A stretch of DNA of 64,000 nt, taken from contig NZ_JAASHM010000003.1 in NCBI RefSeq assembly GCF_019734195.1, positions 124,001 to 188,000 on the forward strand, read 5' to 3'. The notes under the pieces were generated by a model. The model ran no database searches. It saw only the letters and a list, made by a program, of their open reading frames with translations, and was not told where the DNA came from. The DNA is from Clostridium sp. K13. GTDB taxonomy: Bacteria > Bacillota > Clostridia > Clostridiales > Clostridiaceae. Position 1 is the stretch's first letter. Each line of letters opens with the position of its first letter. The position numbers and the translations under genes are program-made. Positions 20,043 through 29,000 of this stretch are shown piece after piece.

Positions 20043-20052
20043 ACTTATGTTC
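20041..20052. promoter_or_regulatory. LexA operator (SOS box) of lexA
   Basis: Minus strand GAACATAAGTTT matches GAAC-N4-GTTC with one mismatch in the last base. It overlaps the first two bases of the lexA -35, an ideal repression position. Confidence 0.75.
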
Positions 20053-20134
20053 TTTATAATAATAATATTTATTATTGAAATATTATTAAATAACTGATAG
20101 AATAATAAGGTTAATAAAACTAGGTGGTGATTTT

Positions 20135-20533
20135 ATGACTTATAAATATACTGAAGACGATTATTGTGATTTATTTTCTAAAAAAATCTGTGATAATTGT
20201 GGAAAATGTTTAGAAGAAGATGGTATTGATATTAGAGCCATCAACATTGATGATATAGCTAAAACCGTTGAAGAAAATGCATTTATTGAAGAAGAGTTAA
20301 AAAATGCTTTAGAAGCTTTAAAAGAAGAGGAACAGGATTCTGAAAACTCTTCAGAAGAAGAACTTACTTTAGAAAATTATAACGATATTTTAAATAACTT
20401 AGATAATAACGAAGATTATGTTGATGCCTTTGATAATATAGTTTATTTTGATGAACTTGGAGTAGATAATGATACTGAATTAGAAGAATTAACAGAAGAA
20501 ATTTATCCAGGTATAAGAAAAATGAAAAAATAG
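20135..20533 (+). CDS. Acidic protein with CxxCxxC motif, unknown function
   Basis: 132 residues, extremely acidic. Residues about 18-25 are ICDNCGKC (C-x2-C-x2-C), a possible metal or iron-sulfur site; an adjacent upstream Cys (DDYCDLF) could add a fourth ligand. The rest is a Glu/Asp-rich helix and low-complexity tail. Not recognised further. Divergent from lexA with 147 bases between starts, in which the LexA box lies, so co-regulation is possible. GGTGGTG ribosome site. Confidence 0.65.
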   Translation: MTYKYTEDDYCDLFSKKICDNCGKCLEEDGIDIRAINIDDIAKTVEENAFIEEELKNALEALKEEEQDSENSSEEELTLENYNDILNNLDNNEDYVDAFDNIVYFDELGVDNDTELEELTEEIYPGIRKMKK

Positions 20534-20542
20534 CAAATATAA

Positions 20543-20590
20543 AAAATTAAAAGAAACTCATGTAATTTTTGAGTTTCTTTTAATTTTTTA
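20543..20590 (+). terminator. Terminator after the CxxCxxC gene
   Basis: 18-bp stem 20543-20560 / 20570-20587 followed by T's. Confidence 0.85.
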
Positions 20591-20638
20591 TATATTTTTT
20601 TGCATTTTTAATAACAAAATGCTATTTTTACGAGTTAT

Positions 20639-20650
20639 GAACATATGTTC
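20639..20650. promoter_or_regulatory. Orphan perfect LexA-type box
   Basis: GAACATATGTTC is a perfect GAAC-N4-GTTC palindrome, two bases beyond the stop of the Xer-type gene and between two convergent 3' ends. No gene start is nearby, so its role is unclear. Confidence 0.45.
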
Positions 20651-20651
20651 T

Positions 20652-21749
20652 TTAATCGTTTTTTATATTAGCTAAAGGGTTTGCATTAGCAGCTTCTCTT
20701 AAAATTTCTTCATCTACATGGGTATAAATCTGAGTTGTAGATATATTCTCATGACCTAAAATACTTTGTAAACTTCTGATATCAACATTTCCATGCTTAT
20801 ACATTAAAGTAGCAGCAGTATGCCTAAGTTTATGAGGCGTATACTTAGCATTGGTTAATCCTGCATTTTTAACATGCTTTTTAACTAACAATTCTACAGT
20901 TCTCTTGTTTATTGGTGTATTTCTAGATGATAAGAACAAATACTTTTTATTTTCATCTGTAGCTTTAGAGTCGTTTCGTTTAGATAAGTAATTACTTATA
21001 GCCGATATACACGCTTCATTTAAATATACAGTTCGTTCCTTATTACCTTTTCCTATTATAGTTAAAGTATCCTCCTTAATTTTATCTATTTTTATTGAAC
21101 ATAACTCTGATAAACGCATTCCACAGTTTAAAAATAAAGTTAATATACAATAATCTCTTAAATAATTACAATTACTTGGATCTAAGGAGGAGAGTAGTGA
21201 AACACTTTCATCTAATGTAAGATATATTGGATGTCTTTTATTTATCTTAGGTGATTCCAATTCAGCTGCTGGATTAGATGTTACTATTTTAGCCTTTCCT
21301 TGTAAATAATTAAAGAATGACTTAAAAGTAGCTACCTTCCTAGCTCTAGCATAGTTCCCATTACCCCTTTGTTTTTCAACAAAAGATAAAAATGCATAAA
21401 GATCTGTCAAAACAATACTCCTTACAAATTCCTCACCTAAATCATTTATAGGTATATCTTTAAACTCTATATCATCTGGTATATTATAACCTTTATAGAC
21501 CTTTAAATATTTGAACAATAAACATAAATCAATTTTATATGCTTCAATAGTATTATTTGACTTACCTTTAATAGTTTCTAAATAATTTAAAAAATCCATT
21601 ATAACCTTAGGCAATTTATTTATTTGTTGAACTTCAATACCAAATCTATTTTTCATATTATTAATATATTTTTCATCATCATTTATAATTGAATTTATAT
21701 CAATTTTACTTTTTGTTTTTTTATTATTTGAACCTTCTATTTCAGTCAT
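20652..21749 (-). CDS. Tyrosine recombinase XerC/XerD family
   Basis: 365-residue site-specific recombinase. N-terminal SAM-like core-binding domain (about residues 45-165, DFLNYLETIKGKSNNTIEAY). Catalytic set intact: Arg in CGMRLSEL, Lys in IGKGNKERTVYL, HKLRHT (His, Arg), LGHENISTT (His) and nucleophile Tyr in QIYTHVD. A charged N-terminal extension of about 45 residues is extra relative to XerC. It may be a chromosome-dimer resolvase or a Xer paralogue; position next to lexA is conserved in some clostridia. The promoter lies between two inverted repeats. Confidence 0.88.
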   Translation of the reverse strand: MTEIEGSNNKKTKSKIDINSIINDDEKYINNMKNRFGIEVQQINKLPKVIMDFLNYLETIKGKSNNTIEAYKIDLCLLFKYLKVYKGYNIPDDIEFKDIPINDLGEEFVRSIVLTDLYAFLSFVEKQRGNGNYARARKVATFKSFFNYLQGKAKIVTSNPAAELESPKINKRHPIYLTLDESVSLLSSLDPSNCNYLRDYCILTLFLNCGMRLSELCSIKIDKIKEDTLTIIGKGNKERTVYLNEACISAISNYLSKRNDSKATDENKKYLFLSSRNTPINKRTVELLVKKHVKNAGLTNAKYTPHKLRHTAATLMYKHGNVDIRSLQSILGHENISTTQIYTHVDEEILREAANANPLANIKND

Positions 21750-21763
21750 TTAAATCCCCCTAA

Positions 21764-21780
21764 AATGTTACTTTAACATT
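21764..21780. promoter_or_regulatory. Small inverted repeat between promoter and start of the Xer gene
   Basis: AATGTTA-CTT-TAACATT, 7-bp arms, directly upstream of the ribosome site on the minus strand. Possible operator or leader hairpin. Confidence 0.4.
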
Positions 21781-21786
21781 AATTTC

Positions 21787-21815
21787 ATTATATCATAGGT
21801 ATTTTATGCTAACAA
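21787..21815 (-). promoter_or_regulatory. Promoter of the Xer-type gene
   Basis: Minus-strand TTGTTA (21810-21815), 17-base spacer, TATAAT (21787-21792). Confidence 0.7.
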
Positions 21816-21820
21816 TACAC

Positions 21821-21854
21821 TTTATTTCGCTAAATGGTTATTTAGCGAAATAAA
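21821..21854. repeat. 15-bp inverted repeat next to the Xer-gene -35
   Basis: Arms 21821-21835 and 21840-21854 (TTTATTTCGCTAAAT and its complement) with loop GGTT, six bases upstream of the -35. No gene ends here and no T-run follows, so it is not an obvious terminator. The remaining bases up to 22130 are AT-rich and show no gene. Confidence 0.7.
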
Positions 21855-22130
21855 TTTTAGAGTTTTTTCGGTGTTTTTTTGAGTTTTTACTCTTATTTTT
21901 ATTATATTGTATATTATTCTTACCTAAATTATAAAAACTTCTTACATATACACCTATTTATATCTATCGCTTTTAAACTTCCATTATTATTTAAATTTAT
22001 CTTTATTTAACACTTTGATTTCTACAAATTTTAAATTTCAACTTTTTATTAACTTTATCATTTTCACTTTAATAAAAAAATAAAAATTTTATATTTTTTT
22101 CAAGAGCCATGTGTATTTCTAAACAAAAAA

Positions 22131-22165
22131 AATAAAACGTATATAAAAATACGTTTTATTTTTCA
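22131..22165 (-). terminator. Terminator of the 62-residue protein gene
   Basis: 12-bp stem 22131-22142 / 22149-22160 overlapping the stop codon; T-run on the minus strand. Confidence 0.8.
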
Positions 22166-22344
22166 ATCTCTACAATTTTAACAATCAAATCAGCCTTTAA
22201 TAATTCTGATTTAGAAAAACCCTTTCTAAAATATCTTATTTGTTTATATTTTTCTCCATTCATTTCAAAATCAAGAACATCAATACGATCACCACTATAT
22301 ATTATAGGATCCTTTTGCCCTTTAATATTAATCTTAATCTTCAT
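22156..22344 (-). CDS. Small protein of unknown function (62 residues)
   Basis: Lysine-rich, predicted mostly beta (MKIKINIKGQKDPIIYSGD, ADLIVKIVEIEK). Not recognised. A real gene is supported by AAAGGAG before the ATG and a terminator at the stop. Flanked by the Xer gene and the acetate transporter on the same strand, but separated by terminators. Confidence 0.6.
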   Translation of the reverse strand: MKIKINIKGQKDPIIYSGDRIDVLDFEMNGEKYKQIRYFRKGFSKSELLKADLIVKIVEIEK

Positions 22345-22404
22345 AACTTACTCCTTTGTTTCAATTATACTTTTAGTATACATCATGATTTTAAATTTAT
22401 AAAG

Positions 22405-22440
22405 AAAAAAAGGAAAAGTTTATACAAACCTTTCCTTCTC
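22405..22440 (-). terminator. Terminator of the acetate transporter gene
   Basis: 12-bp stem 22410-22421 / 22426-22437 with one G-U pair; minus-strand tail TTTTTTCTTT. Confidence 0.8.
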
Positions 22441-22454
22441 TTTATAAATTTAAT

Positions 22455-23066
22455 TTACTTTTTGAAAATCCCAAATGGTTTTCCTACTGGTAAAAATACT
22501 CTTCCAAAATGCTTATTTAATACAGCTGCTGCAGAACCATAGAATGACATTATTGCTATTAATAATTCAGACCATGCAGCTAACCCATGTGAAAACTCTG
22601 GCATAATACCAAAAGAATTTAATGATAAGCCTATGAATAAGAAATCAATTAAAACAAATATTATAAATAATACTTTGTGAGTTTCCATTGCACCTATTGT
22701 CATAAATGCAGTAAATATTAAGTATCCTAAGAAAGCAAACCCTAATTGCTTAGTATCTGTAGCTTGAGCTAACTTTTCTCCAAATACTCCATTTTGAATT
22801 AACCATGTGAATCCCATTGAATACCAGAAGAATGCATAAGCACCAAATGCTGTTGCTCCAAAAGTATTATCATGTTTAAAATCGTTGATACAAGCAAATA
22901 ATTGAGCTGTTGCTCCTAAGAATATAGCCCATGGCAATACTAAAGATACTCCTGAAGTCCACCCTAATTTTTGAGATGAAGCAACTAAAGTAATTATAGC
23001 TAGTCCAAATAAACCTAATGCTGACGGATCAGCAGTAACAATTTTTATCTTTTGCGTGTTTTCCAT
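22455..23066 (-). CDS. Acetate uptake transporter, GPR1/FUN34/YaaH family
   Basis: 203-residue inner-membrane protein with about six helices. The N-terminal family motif appears as ADPSALGLFGLA (consensus NPAPLGL). The segments FGATAFGAYAFFWYSMGF and the C-terminal FYGSAAAVLNKHFGR are typical of SatP/YaaH. Probably a succinate/acetate-proton symporter; the direction in a fermenting anaerobe is not clear. AGGAGG precedes the ATG; single-gene unit. Confidence 0.88.
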   Translation of the reverse strand: MENTQKIKIVTADPSALGLFGLAIITLVASSQKLGWTSGVSLVLPWAIFLGATAQLFACINDFKHDNTFGATAFGAYAFFWYSMGFTWLIQNGVFGEKLAQATDTKQLGFAFLGYLIFTAFMTIGAMETHKVLFIIFVLIDFLFIGLSLNSFGIMPEFSHGLAAWSELLIAIMSFYGSAAAVLNKHFGRVFLPVGKPFGIFKK

Positions 23067-23136
23067 TTTTTCCTCCTAAGAAACATTTATTATGACCTAA
23101 TCAAGATTATCAGAAACTGCTTATCTTGTCAACGCT

Positions 23137-25062
23137 TTATAATCTATTATTATTATATTCCTCTATTCTTTTAGCAATCTCCTCTAAATATTCTTGGCGC
23201 TCATATTTTTCTAACAGTTCCTCTTCTAATTTCCCCTTTTCCTGATCTAATTCATTTAACAAACCATAACTACTAGAGTTTTTCTCCATTTCCTCTTCTA
23301 TCCCTGCTATTTTTAATTCTATAGCCTCAATATCACTATAAATATTTTCAAATTCTTTTTGTTCCTTAAAAGTAAACTTAGGTCTTTCATCTTTATTCTT
23401 AACGTACTCTTTTTTCTTAGTAGCTTCTACCTTATTACCCTGCTCCTCTTTTTCCTTTAAGAACTTTATTTCTTTATTTATTAAATAATCACTATAGTTT
23501 CCGTTATATATATTAATTAATCCTTTATTTTCAAAAGAAAAAATCTTATTACAAATTCTATCTAAGAAATATCTATCATGAGATACAACTATTACAACAC
23601 CAACAAACTCATCAATAAAATCCTCTAATATTTTTAGAGTTTCTATATCAAGATCATTTGTAGGCTCATCTAGTATAAGAACATTAGGAGCCTCCATTAG
23701 AACTCTCATTAGGTGTAATCTTCTTCTCTCTCCTCCTGATAGTTTTTCAATCATAGTATACTGCATTGTTCCATCAAATAAGAATCTTTCCGCTAGTTGA
23801 GAAGCACTTATTTTACTACCACCCTCTGTTGGTATCCACTCTCCACCTTCTCTTATATAATCAATAGCCTTCATAGTTAAATCCATATGAGAATCATCTT
23901 GAGTAAATGTTGCTATTTTTACAGTTTCTCCAACTTCAACTTCTCCCTTATCAGGATTAATTGAACCTCTTATTAAACTTAATAGAGTTGTCTTACCAAC
24001 ACCATTATTTCCTATTATACCTATTCTATCTTCCTTTAAAATGGTATAGTTAAAATCATTTATAAGATTTTTATCTCCATACCCCTTACATATGTTATGC
24101 ATCTCAATAATCTTCTTACCTAATCTAGTACCTATGAAAGACATTTCAACATTTGGCTTTTGTGCTATATAATCTTGATTAACTAAATCATCAAATCTTT
24201 GAAGTCTAGCCTTTTGTTTTGTTGTTCTAGCTTTAGCCCCTCTTCTAACCCATTGTAATTCTTTTTGAATTAACTTTTGTCTTTTCTCCTCTGATACAGA
24301 TTCTAATTCCAACCTTTCAGCCTTTTTCTCTAAGAAGTCACTATAATTACCTACATATTGATAGATACTTCCTCTATCTAACTCTAATATCCTATTAGAT
24401 ACTCTATCTAAGAAGTATCTATCATGAGTAATCATTAATAGAGCTCCTTTTCTATTATTTAAATATTCTTCTAACCACTCTATAGAATCTGAGTCTAAGT
24501 GGTTTGTAGGCTCATCTAAAACTAATAATTCGCAAGGTTTAATTAATGCAGAAGCTAAAAATACTCTTTTCTTTTGACCACCTGATAAAGAGCCCATTTT
24601 CAGTGTATAATCCTTTATTCCAAGTTTATTTAGTATCACCTTTACTTCACTCTCTAAATTCCATAAATTTAAAGCATCTATTTTTTCTTGAATTTTAATC
24701 AGTCTATTATTATCCTCTTCATTAAAACCATTAGAATTCATTTTTTCCAATAACTCTTCATACTCCATTAACAATTTCATTTCAGGAGTATCACCTTTAA
24801 ATATTTGTTGAAGCACAGTTGCATCTGAATCAAATGGTGAGTTTTGTTCTAAATACTCTATCCTAACACCTTTACCTTTAGTTAAGGTTCCTTCAAAAAA
24901 TTCATCCTTACCAGTTATAATTTTTAATAAAGTAGATTTTCCACTACCATTTAAACCTATAACTCCAATCTTATCTCCTTCATTTATACCAAAAGATACA
25001 TTATTTAATAGTATTTTTTCACTATAAGTTTTACTAATATTTTCAATGTTTAATAAATTCAT
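23137..25062 (-). CDS. ABC-F family ATPase (Uup/YfmR-like)
   Basis: 641 residues with two ABC ATPase domains and no membrane segment. First Walker A GLNGSGKSTL, signature LSGGQKKRVFLA, Walker B LLVLDEPTNHLDSD. Second Walker A GNNGVGKTTL, signature LSGGERRRLHLM, Walker B VLILDEPTNDLD. The interdomain linker (about 245-300, rich in Arg/Lys) is the ribosome P-site tRNA interaction motif of ABC-F proteins. The C-terminal about 75 residues are coiled coil as in Uup/YfmR. It is more likely a translation factor than an antibiotic-resistance determinant, but the sequence does not decide. Confidence 0.9.
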   Translation of the reverse strand: MNLLNIENISKTYSEKILLNNVSFGINEGDKIGVIGLNGSGKSTLLKIITGKDEFFEGTLTKGKGVRIEYLEQNSPFDSDATVLQQIFKGDTPEMKLLMEYEELLEKMNSNGFNEEDNNRLIKIQEKIDALNLWNLESEVKVILNKLGIKDYTLKMGSLSGGQKKRVFLASALIKPCELLVLDEPTNHLDSDSIEWLEEYLNNRKGALLMITHDRYFLDRVSNRILELDRGSIYQYVGNYSDFLEKKAERLELESVSEEKRQKLIQKELQWVRRGAKARTTKQKARLQRFDDLVNQDYIAQKPNVEMSFIGTRLGKKIIEMHNICKGYGDKNLINDFNYTILKEDRIGIIGNNGVGKTTLLSLIRGSINPDKGEVEVGETVKIATFTQDDSHMDLTMKAIDYIREGGEWIPTEGGSKISASQLAERFLFDGTMQYTMIEKLSGGERRRLHLMRVLMEAPNVLILDEPTNDLDIETLKILEDFIDEFVGVVIVVSHDRYFLDRICNKIFSFENKGLINIYNGNYSDYLINKEIKFLKEKEEQGNKVEATKKKEYVKNKDERPKFTFKEQKEFENIYSDIEAIELKIAGIEEEMEKNSSSYGLLNELDQEKGKLEEELLEKYERQEYLEEIAKRIEEYNNNRL

Positions 25063-25133
25063 TTTTTTCTCCTTTGATTATTCATTTCATTCACTAATTT
25101 TATCATATTTTAATGATATAGTTCAAATTTAAT

Positions 25134-25178
25134 AAAAAAAATAAGAGATATCTTATTTTAGATATCTCTTATTTCTAT
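25134..25178. terminator. Terminator, 15-bp stem
   Basis: Stem 25139-25153 / 25160-25174 (AAATAAGAGATATCT). Ends the 612-residue protein gene on the minus strand. Confidence 0.85.
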
Positions 25179-27016
25179 TATTCATTTATTAATTTGTGTA
25201 TTTTCTCTACCTCATCATTTTTATTTAACCACCAATTTCTATACCAAACAAAAATTATTTTATCCTCTGAATTCATTAAATCTATTATTTTAATAAGTTC
25301 TTCATAATCAAAAAGCTCTTTATTATTTATATATATAACTTTATCTTTTTCTTTATTAAAATTAACATATATCACTGAAATATCATCATCTTTTCTAAAA
25401 ATAGTATACCCTAAATTATTTAGCATTTTGAAAATATTTCTATCTAATCTTTCATTGCATCTCTTATTTTCTTTAACACTTTTCTCTTCTATTTTCTCAT
25501 TAAAGTCTGACTGACTTACAATTAAATCAAAACTTCTATCTATCTTATCTTTATATTGTTTATATTGATTTTCATCTAAAATTAATATAGGAAATATATT
25601 TAATAATAATTCATTATTTTCTTCATCATATCTATTATCACATAACTTATCTACATCAACACCATCAAGTTTTATATTTTTACTTTCACAAAACTCTTTC
25701 ATTCCTTTAATACAGCCTTCTCTTAAAGCTTGTATTAGAATTTTATTATATGATTTTAATGATTCATTTAATTTATTTATCTTTTCATATACTTTATTAT
25801 AAGAATTTATAATATCTATTCTTTCGTTTTCCACATATTCTATTTGTTTATAAAAATAGTAGTTTTCTATAAATTCTAATATATTTATTAACTCACCCTT
25901 ATCATCTATTTTTTCATATATATATTCTAAAAGTTTAATTAAATCCTCATCTAAACTCTTAACTTTCTTTTCTAATGTTAAATAATCCTTATAAATAGAT
26001 AAGGTTTCTTTTATATATAAAATATAATTATATAATTCTTCCTCATTTATAATACAATTATTTATCTTGTCCAAAACTTCATTTTTAAATACTTTTTTTA
26101 CAAATGAGAATGAATTAGAAAAAAACTTTAAATTTTCTATGTTTTCTATATATTGATTATATATTAATTCTTCCTTTTCATTATATTCCTCATATCTTTT
26201 CTTTTTCTTATTAATCATTTCCTTATATCTTTTTATTCCAATGTACTTATACCATTTTAACTTTTCTATATCATCTAATATATTCTTATTATGCTTATAG
26301 TTCACATTTCTAGCTATCTCTTTAATCTGATCATTACTATAATTTTTATAATAAACTTTATCCTCTTGGAAATCACTAGTATAATCATTAAAATAAATTG
26401 GTGGTATAAAGGCAAAAGTATTGTTTAACACTCCACTTAGCTTTCTAATTATATCATCAATACAATTTGCTTGAATATCATCTCTAAGCACATCAAATCT
26501 CTTATTACTTTTAAATTTTTTATATCTTATAAAAGTATTTACATAATTATTTTTTATTAATTCTTTTACTTTTTTTATTATAATTGAACTATCATTTTCA
26601 ATTATAATAGAAGCCTTACTTAATAAAGAATAATACTCAAACTCTTTATCTTTAAATTCAATAATTTTCTGAGTTATTGAATATAAATCATTTAAAGAGT
26701 ATTTTTTAGAATCTTTATCAATAAATCCAGAGAATATTTTAATAATATTTTCTGCATTATTAACAATTTGCCTTCTAAGAACTATTATCTTTTTTATTTC
26801 TAAATTCTTATCATTAGTATCACTCATAATTTTATTAATTTCTATAATCAAACTATCTTTATCAAAATTATTAATTATAAATTCTTTAAAATATATAATA
26901 AGTTCCTCTAATTCATTACCCTGTTTAATTATTGCAACCTTTTTATTGTTTATTAAATTTTCTACTATATCATCAAAAGCTTTATTATTTAACATAAGTC
27001 TATATACACTATTCAT
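25178..27016 (-). CDS. Large helical protein, possible degenerate helicase/nuclease relative
   Basis: 612 residues, Lys/Glu/Asn-rich and mostly helical, with coiled coil in the middle. Not confidently recognised. The plan resembles DUF4011-type superfamily 1 helicases. The N-terminal LINNKKVAIIKQGNELEEL sits where such proteins have a hydrophobic strand and P-loop, but the GxxGTGK is absent. NIFPILILDENQYKQYKDK then SFDLIVSQSDF mimics the Walker B region (FDLVIFDEAS) without DE. The C-terminal KIIFVWYRNWWLNKNDEVE mimics the end of the linked restriction-type nuclease (WSTDWF), with no D/ExK site. If homologous, it is catalytically dead. Same strand as the ABC-F gene, separated by a terminator. 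Confidence 0.6.
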   Translation of the reverse strand: MNSVYRLMLNNKAFDDIVENLINNKKVAIIKQGNELEELIIYFKEFIINNFDKDSLIIEINKIMSDTNDKNLEIKKIIVLRRQIVNNAENIIKIFSGFIDKDSKKYSLNDLYSITQKIIEFKDKEFEYYSLLSKASIIIENDSSIIIKKVKELIKNNYVNTFIRYKKFKSNKRFDVLRDDIQANCIDDIIRKLSGVLNNTFAFIPPIYFNDYTSDFQEDKVYYKNYSNDQIKEIARNVNYKHNKNILDDIEKLKWYKYIGIKRYKEMINKKKKRYEEYNEKEELIYNQYIENIENLKFFSNSFSFVKKVFKNEVLDKINNCIINEEELYNYILYIKETLSIYKDYLTLEKKVKSLDEDLIKLLEYIYEKIDDKGELINILEFIENYYFYKQIEYVENERIDIINSYNKVYEKINKLNESLKSYNKILIQALREGCIKGMKEFCESKNIKLDGVDVDKLCDNRYDEENNELLLNIFPILILDENQYKQYKDKIDRSFDLIVSQSDFNEKIEEKSVKENKRCNERLDRNIFKMLNNLGYTIFRKDDDISVIYVNFNKEKDKVIYINNKELFDYEELIKIIDLMNSEDKIIFVWYRNWWLNKNDEVEKIHKLINE

Positions 27017-27094
27017 AGTAATATTCTCCTCATCCCCTTATTACTATATAAATATGTTTTCTAAATTAATTAGATTACTACGAATATGATTTTA

Positions 27095-27145
27095 ATAAAA
27101 AAACTCGTCCCTGACATGTAACTATGCCCTGAACGAGTTTTATAT
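27095..27145 (-). terminator. purB terminator
   Basis: 8-bp stem 27101-27108 / 27133-27140 (AAACTCGT) around a loop that contains two CCCTGA copies; T-run on the minus strand. Confidence 0.7.
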
Positions 27146-27151
27146 TAATAT

Positions 27152-28582
27152 CTAAACATTTATTTCACTTTTTATATCAAGAGCATCTTTATTATCTCTT
27201 ATAATAGGTTCAACATACTCTTCTATAAATTCAACAACTTGACTTGGAGCTCTTCCAACAAACTTTTGTGGATCTATAATAGCTAAAATTTCTTCTTTAC
27301 TTAAATTAAATGATTCATCTGCTATAATTCTCTCTATTAAATCATTGTTTAAGCCTTCGCCTTTAACTCTTTGAGATGCAGCCATAGAATGAACTCTTAC
27401 TCTTTCATGTAATTCTTGTCTATCTCCGCCTTTTTTAACAGATTCCATCATTATGTTTTCTGTAGCCATGAAAGGTAATTCGTTATTAACATGACTAGCA
27501 ATTACTTTATCATATACAACCATATTTTCAGCTATATTAATATATAAGTTTAATACTCCATCTAAAGCTAAGAATGCTTCTGCAACAGATATTCTCTTAT
27601 TAGCTGAATCATCTAAAGTTCTTTCAAACCATTGTGTAGAAGCTGTTATAGCAGGATTTAACGCATTTACAATTACAGTTCTAGCTAAGGCACCAATTCT
27701 TTCACTTCTCATAGGATTTCTTTTATATGCCATTGCAGATGATCCTATTTGATGTTTTTCAAATGGTTCTTCAACTTCCTTCATACTTTGTAATAATCTT
27801 AAATCATTACTAAACTTATATGCACTTTGAGCAACTTCAGATAATGTATTTAAAACTATAGAATCTACTTTTCTAGGATATGTTTGACCAGTTACTCCAT
27901 AATTCTTATCGAATCCCATTTTTTCAGCAACATATGTATCTAATGCTTTAACTTTTGATTCATCACCTTCAAATAAATTCATAAAACTAGCTTGAGTACC
28001 AGTTGTTCCTTTTACTCCTCTTAATTTTAATTTAGTTAATAAGAAATCAATATTCTCTATATCTAAAACTAAATCTTGCATCCATAATGAAGCTCTTTTA
28101 CCTACTGTAGTTAATTGAGCAGGTTGGAAATGTGTAAAACCTAAAGTTGGCATATCTTTATATTTCATTGCAAAGTTAGAAAGGTGATATAATACAGTTA
28201 CTATTTTCTTCTTAGTTAATAATAAAGCATCTCTCATTATTATTATATCAGTATTGTCACCAACATAGCAGCTTGTAGCTCCCAAATGTATTATTCCCTT
28301 TGCATTTGGACATTGTAATCCATAAGCATAAACATGACTCATAACATCATGTCTAACTTCTTTTTCCTTCTTAATAGCTTCTTCATAATTTATATTATCT
28401 ATATTAGACTTTAATTCATTTATTTGTTCATCAGTAATATTTAAGCCTAACTCCTTTTCACCTTCAGCTAATGCAACCCATAGCTTTCTCCAAGTTGAAA
28501 ATTTCATATCATCAGAAAATACATAACTCATTTCCTTTGATGCATATCTTGAGTTTAATGGCGAATTGTATAAGTTTGTCAT
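27152..28582 (-). CDS. purB: Adenylosuccinate lyase
   Basis: Cleaves SAICAR and adenylosuccinate in purine synthesis. 476 residues with RHDVMSHVYAYG, GATSCYVGDNTD, TLGFTHFQPAQLTTVGKRA and the signature loop QIGSSAMAYKRNPMRSE containing the catalytic Ser. The length fits the longer firmicute/clostridial and eukaryotic type. It stands alone, away from other pur genes, with its own promoter and terminator. Starts behind CGGAGGT. Confidence 0.95.
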   Translation of the reverse strand: MTNLYNSPLNSRYASKEMSYVFSDDMKFSTWRKLWVALAEGEKELGLNITDEQINELKSNIDNINYEEAIKKEKEVRHDVMSHVYAYGLQCPNAKGIIHLGATSCYVGDNTDIIIMRDALLLTKKKIVTVLYHLSNFAMKYKDMPTLGFTHFQPAQLTTVGKRASLWMQDLVLDIENIDFLLTKLKLRGVKGTTGTQASFMNLFEGDESKVKALDTYVAEKMGFDKNYGVTGQTYPRKVDSIVLNTLSEVAQSAYKFSNDLRLLQSMKEVEEPFEKHQIGSSAMAYKRNPMRSERIGALARTVIVNALNPAITASTQWFERTLDDSANKRISVAEAFLALDGVLNLYINIAENMVVYDKVIASHVNNELPFMATENIMMESVKKGGDRQELHERVRVHSMAASQRVKGEGLNNDLIERIIADESFNLSKEEILAIIDPQKFVGRAPSQVVEFIEEYVEPIIRDNKDALDIKSEINV

Positions 28583-28628
28583 TTGAATACCTCCGAATAT
28601 TTTTTATTATGTATTTAATATAATTCGT

Positions 28629-28658
28629 ATTATAACATATTTTTATTTAGTTTGTCAG
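28629..28658 (-). promoter_or_regulatory. purB promoter
   Basis: Minus-strand CTGACA (28653-28658), 18-base spacer, extended -10 TGT-TATAAT (28629-28634). Confidence 0.65.
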
Positions 28659-28719
28659 TTATAATTCCAAAAAAATTTTCATATTATTTTATATAAATAT
28701 ATAATACGGAGGAATTATT

Positions 28720-28944
28720 ATGTGTAAATTAAATTTCTTTGACAAACTCTCTGCTATTCTTGTTTTATTAGGTGCATTTAATTCTGGCGGCATTGGTCTT
28801 TTCAGTACTAATATTATCGCTTCTTTAGTAGGTAATAACGTTATTATTTTTAGAATAATATATATTTTAATCTTAGTTGGCGCAATTGATCTAATTTCCC
28901 TTCTATTTAGATGTAATATATTTAAAACAATAAATAATAATTAA
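28720..28944 (+). CDS. DUF378 family small membrane protein (YuzA-like)
   Basis: 74 residues, two membrane helices. The pattern KLSAILVLLGAFNSGGIGLF then IIFRIIYILILVGAIDLI matches the DUF378 family (usually KIALxLVIIGALNWG...). In this copy NWG is replaced by NSG. Function unknown. Divergent from purB, strong GGAGGA site. Confidence 0.75.
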   Translation: MCKLNFFDKLSAILVLLGAFNSGGIGLFSTNIIASLVGNNVIIFRIIYILILVGAIDLISLLFRCNIFKTINNN

Positions 28945-28970
28945 TTCCACTACATAAAAATTAGCAAAAT

Positions 28971-28997
28971 AAAAAAAGTGCATAAAGCACTTTTTTT
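28971..28997. terminator. Bidirectional terminator
   Basis: 11-bp stem 28971-28981 / 28987-28997 (AAAAAAAGTGC, loop ATAAA), serving the DUF378 gene and ptsH. Confidence 0.9.
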
Positions 28998-29000
28998 ATC

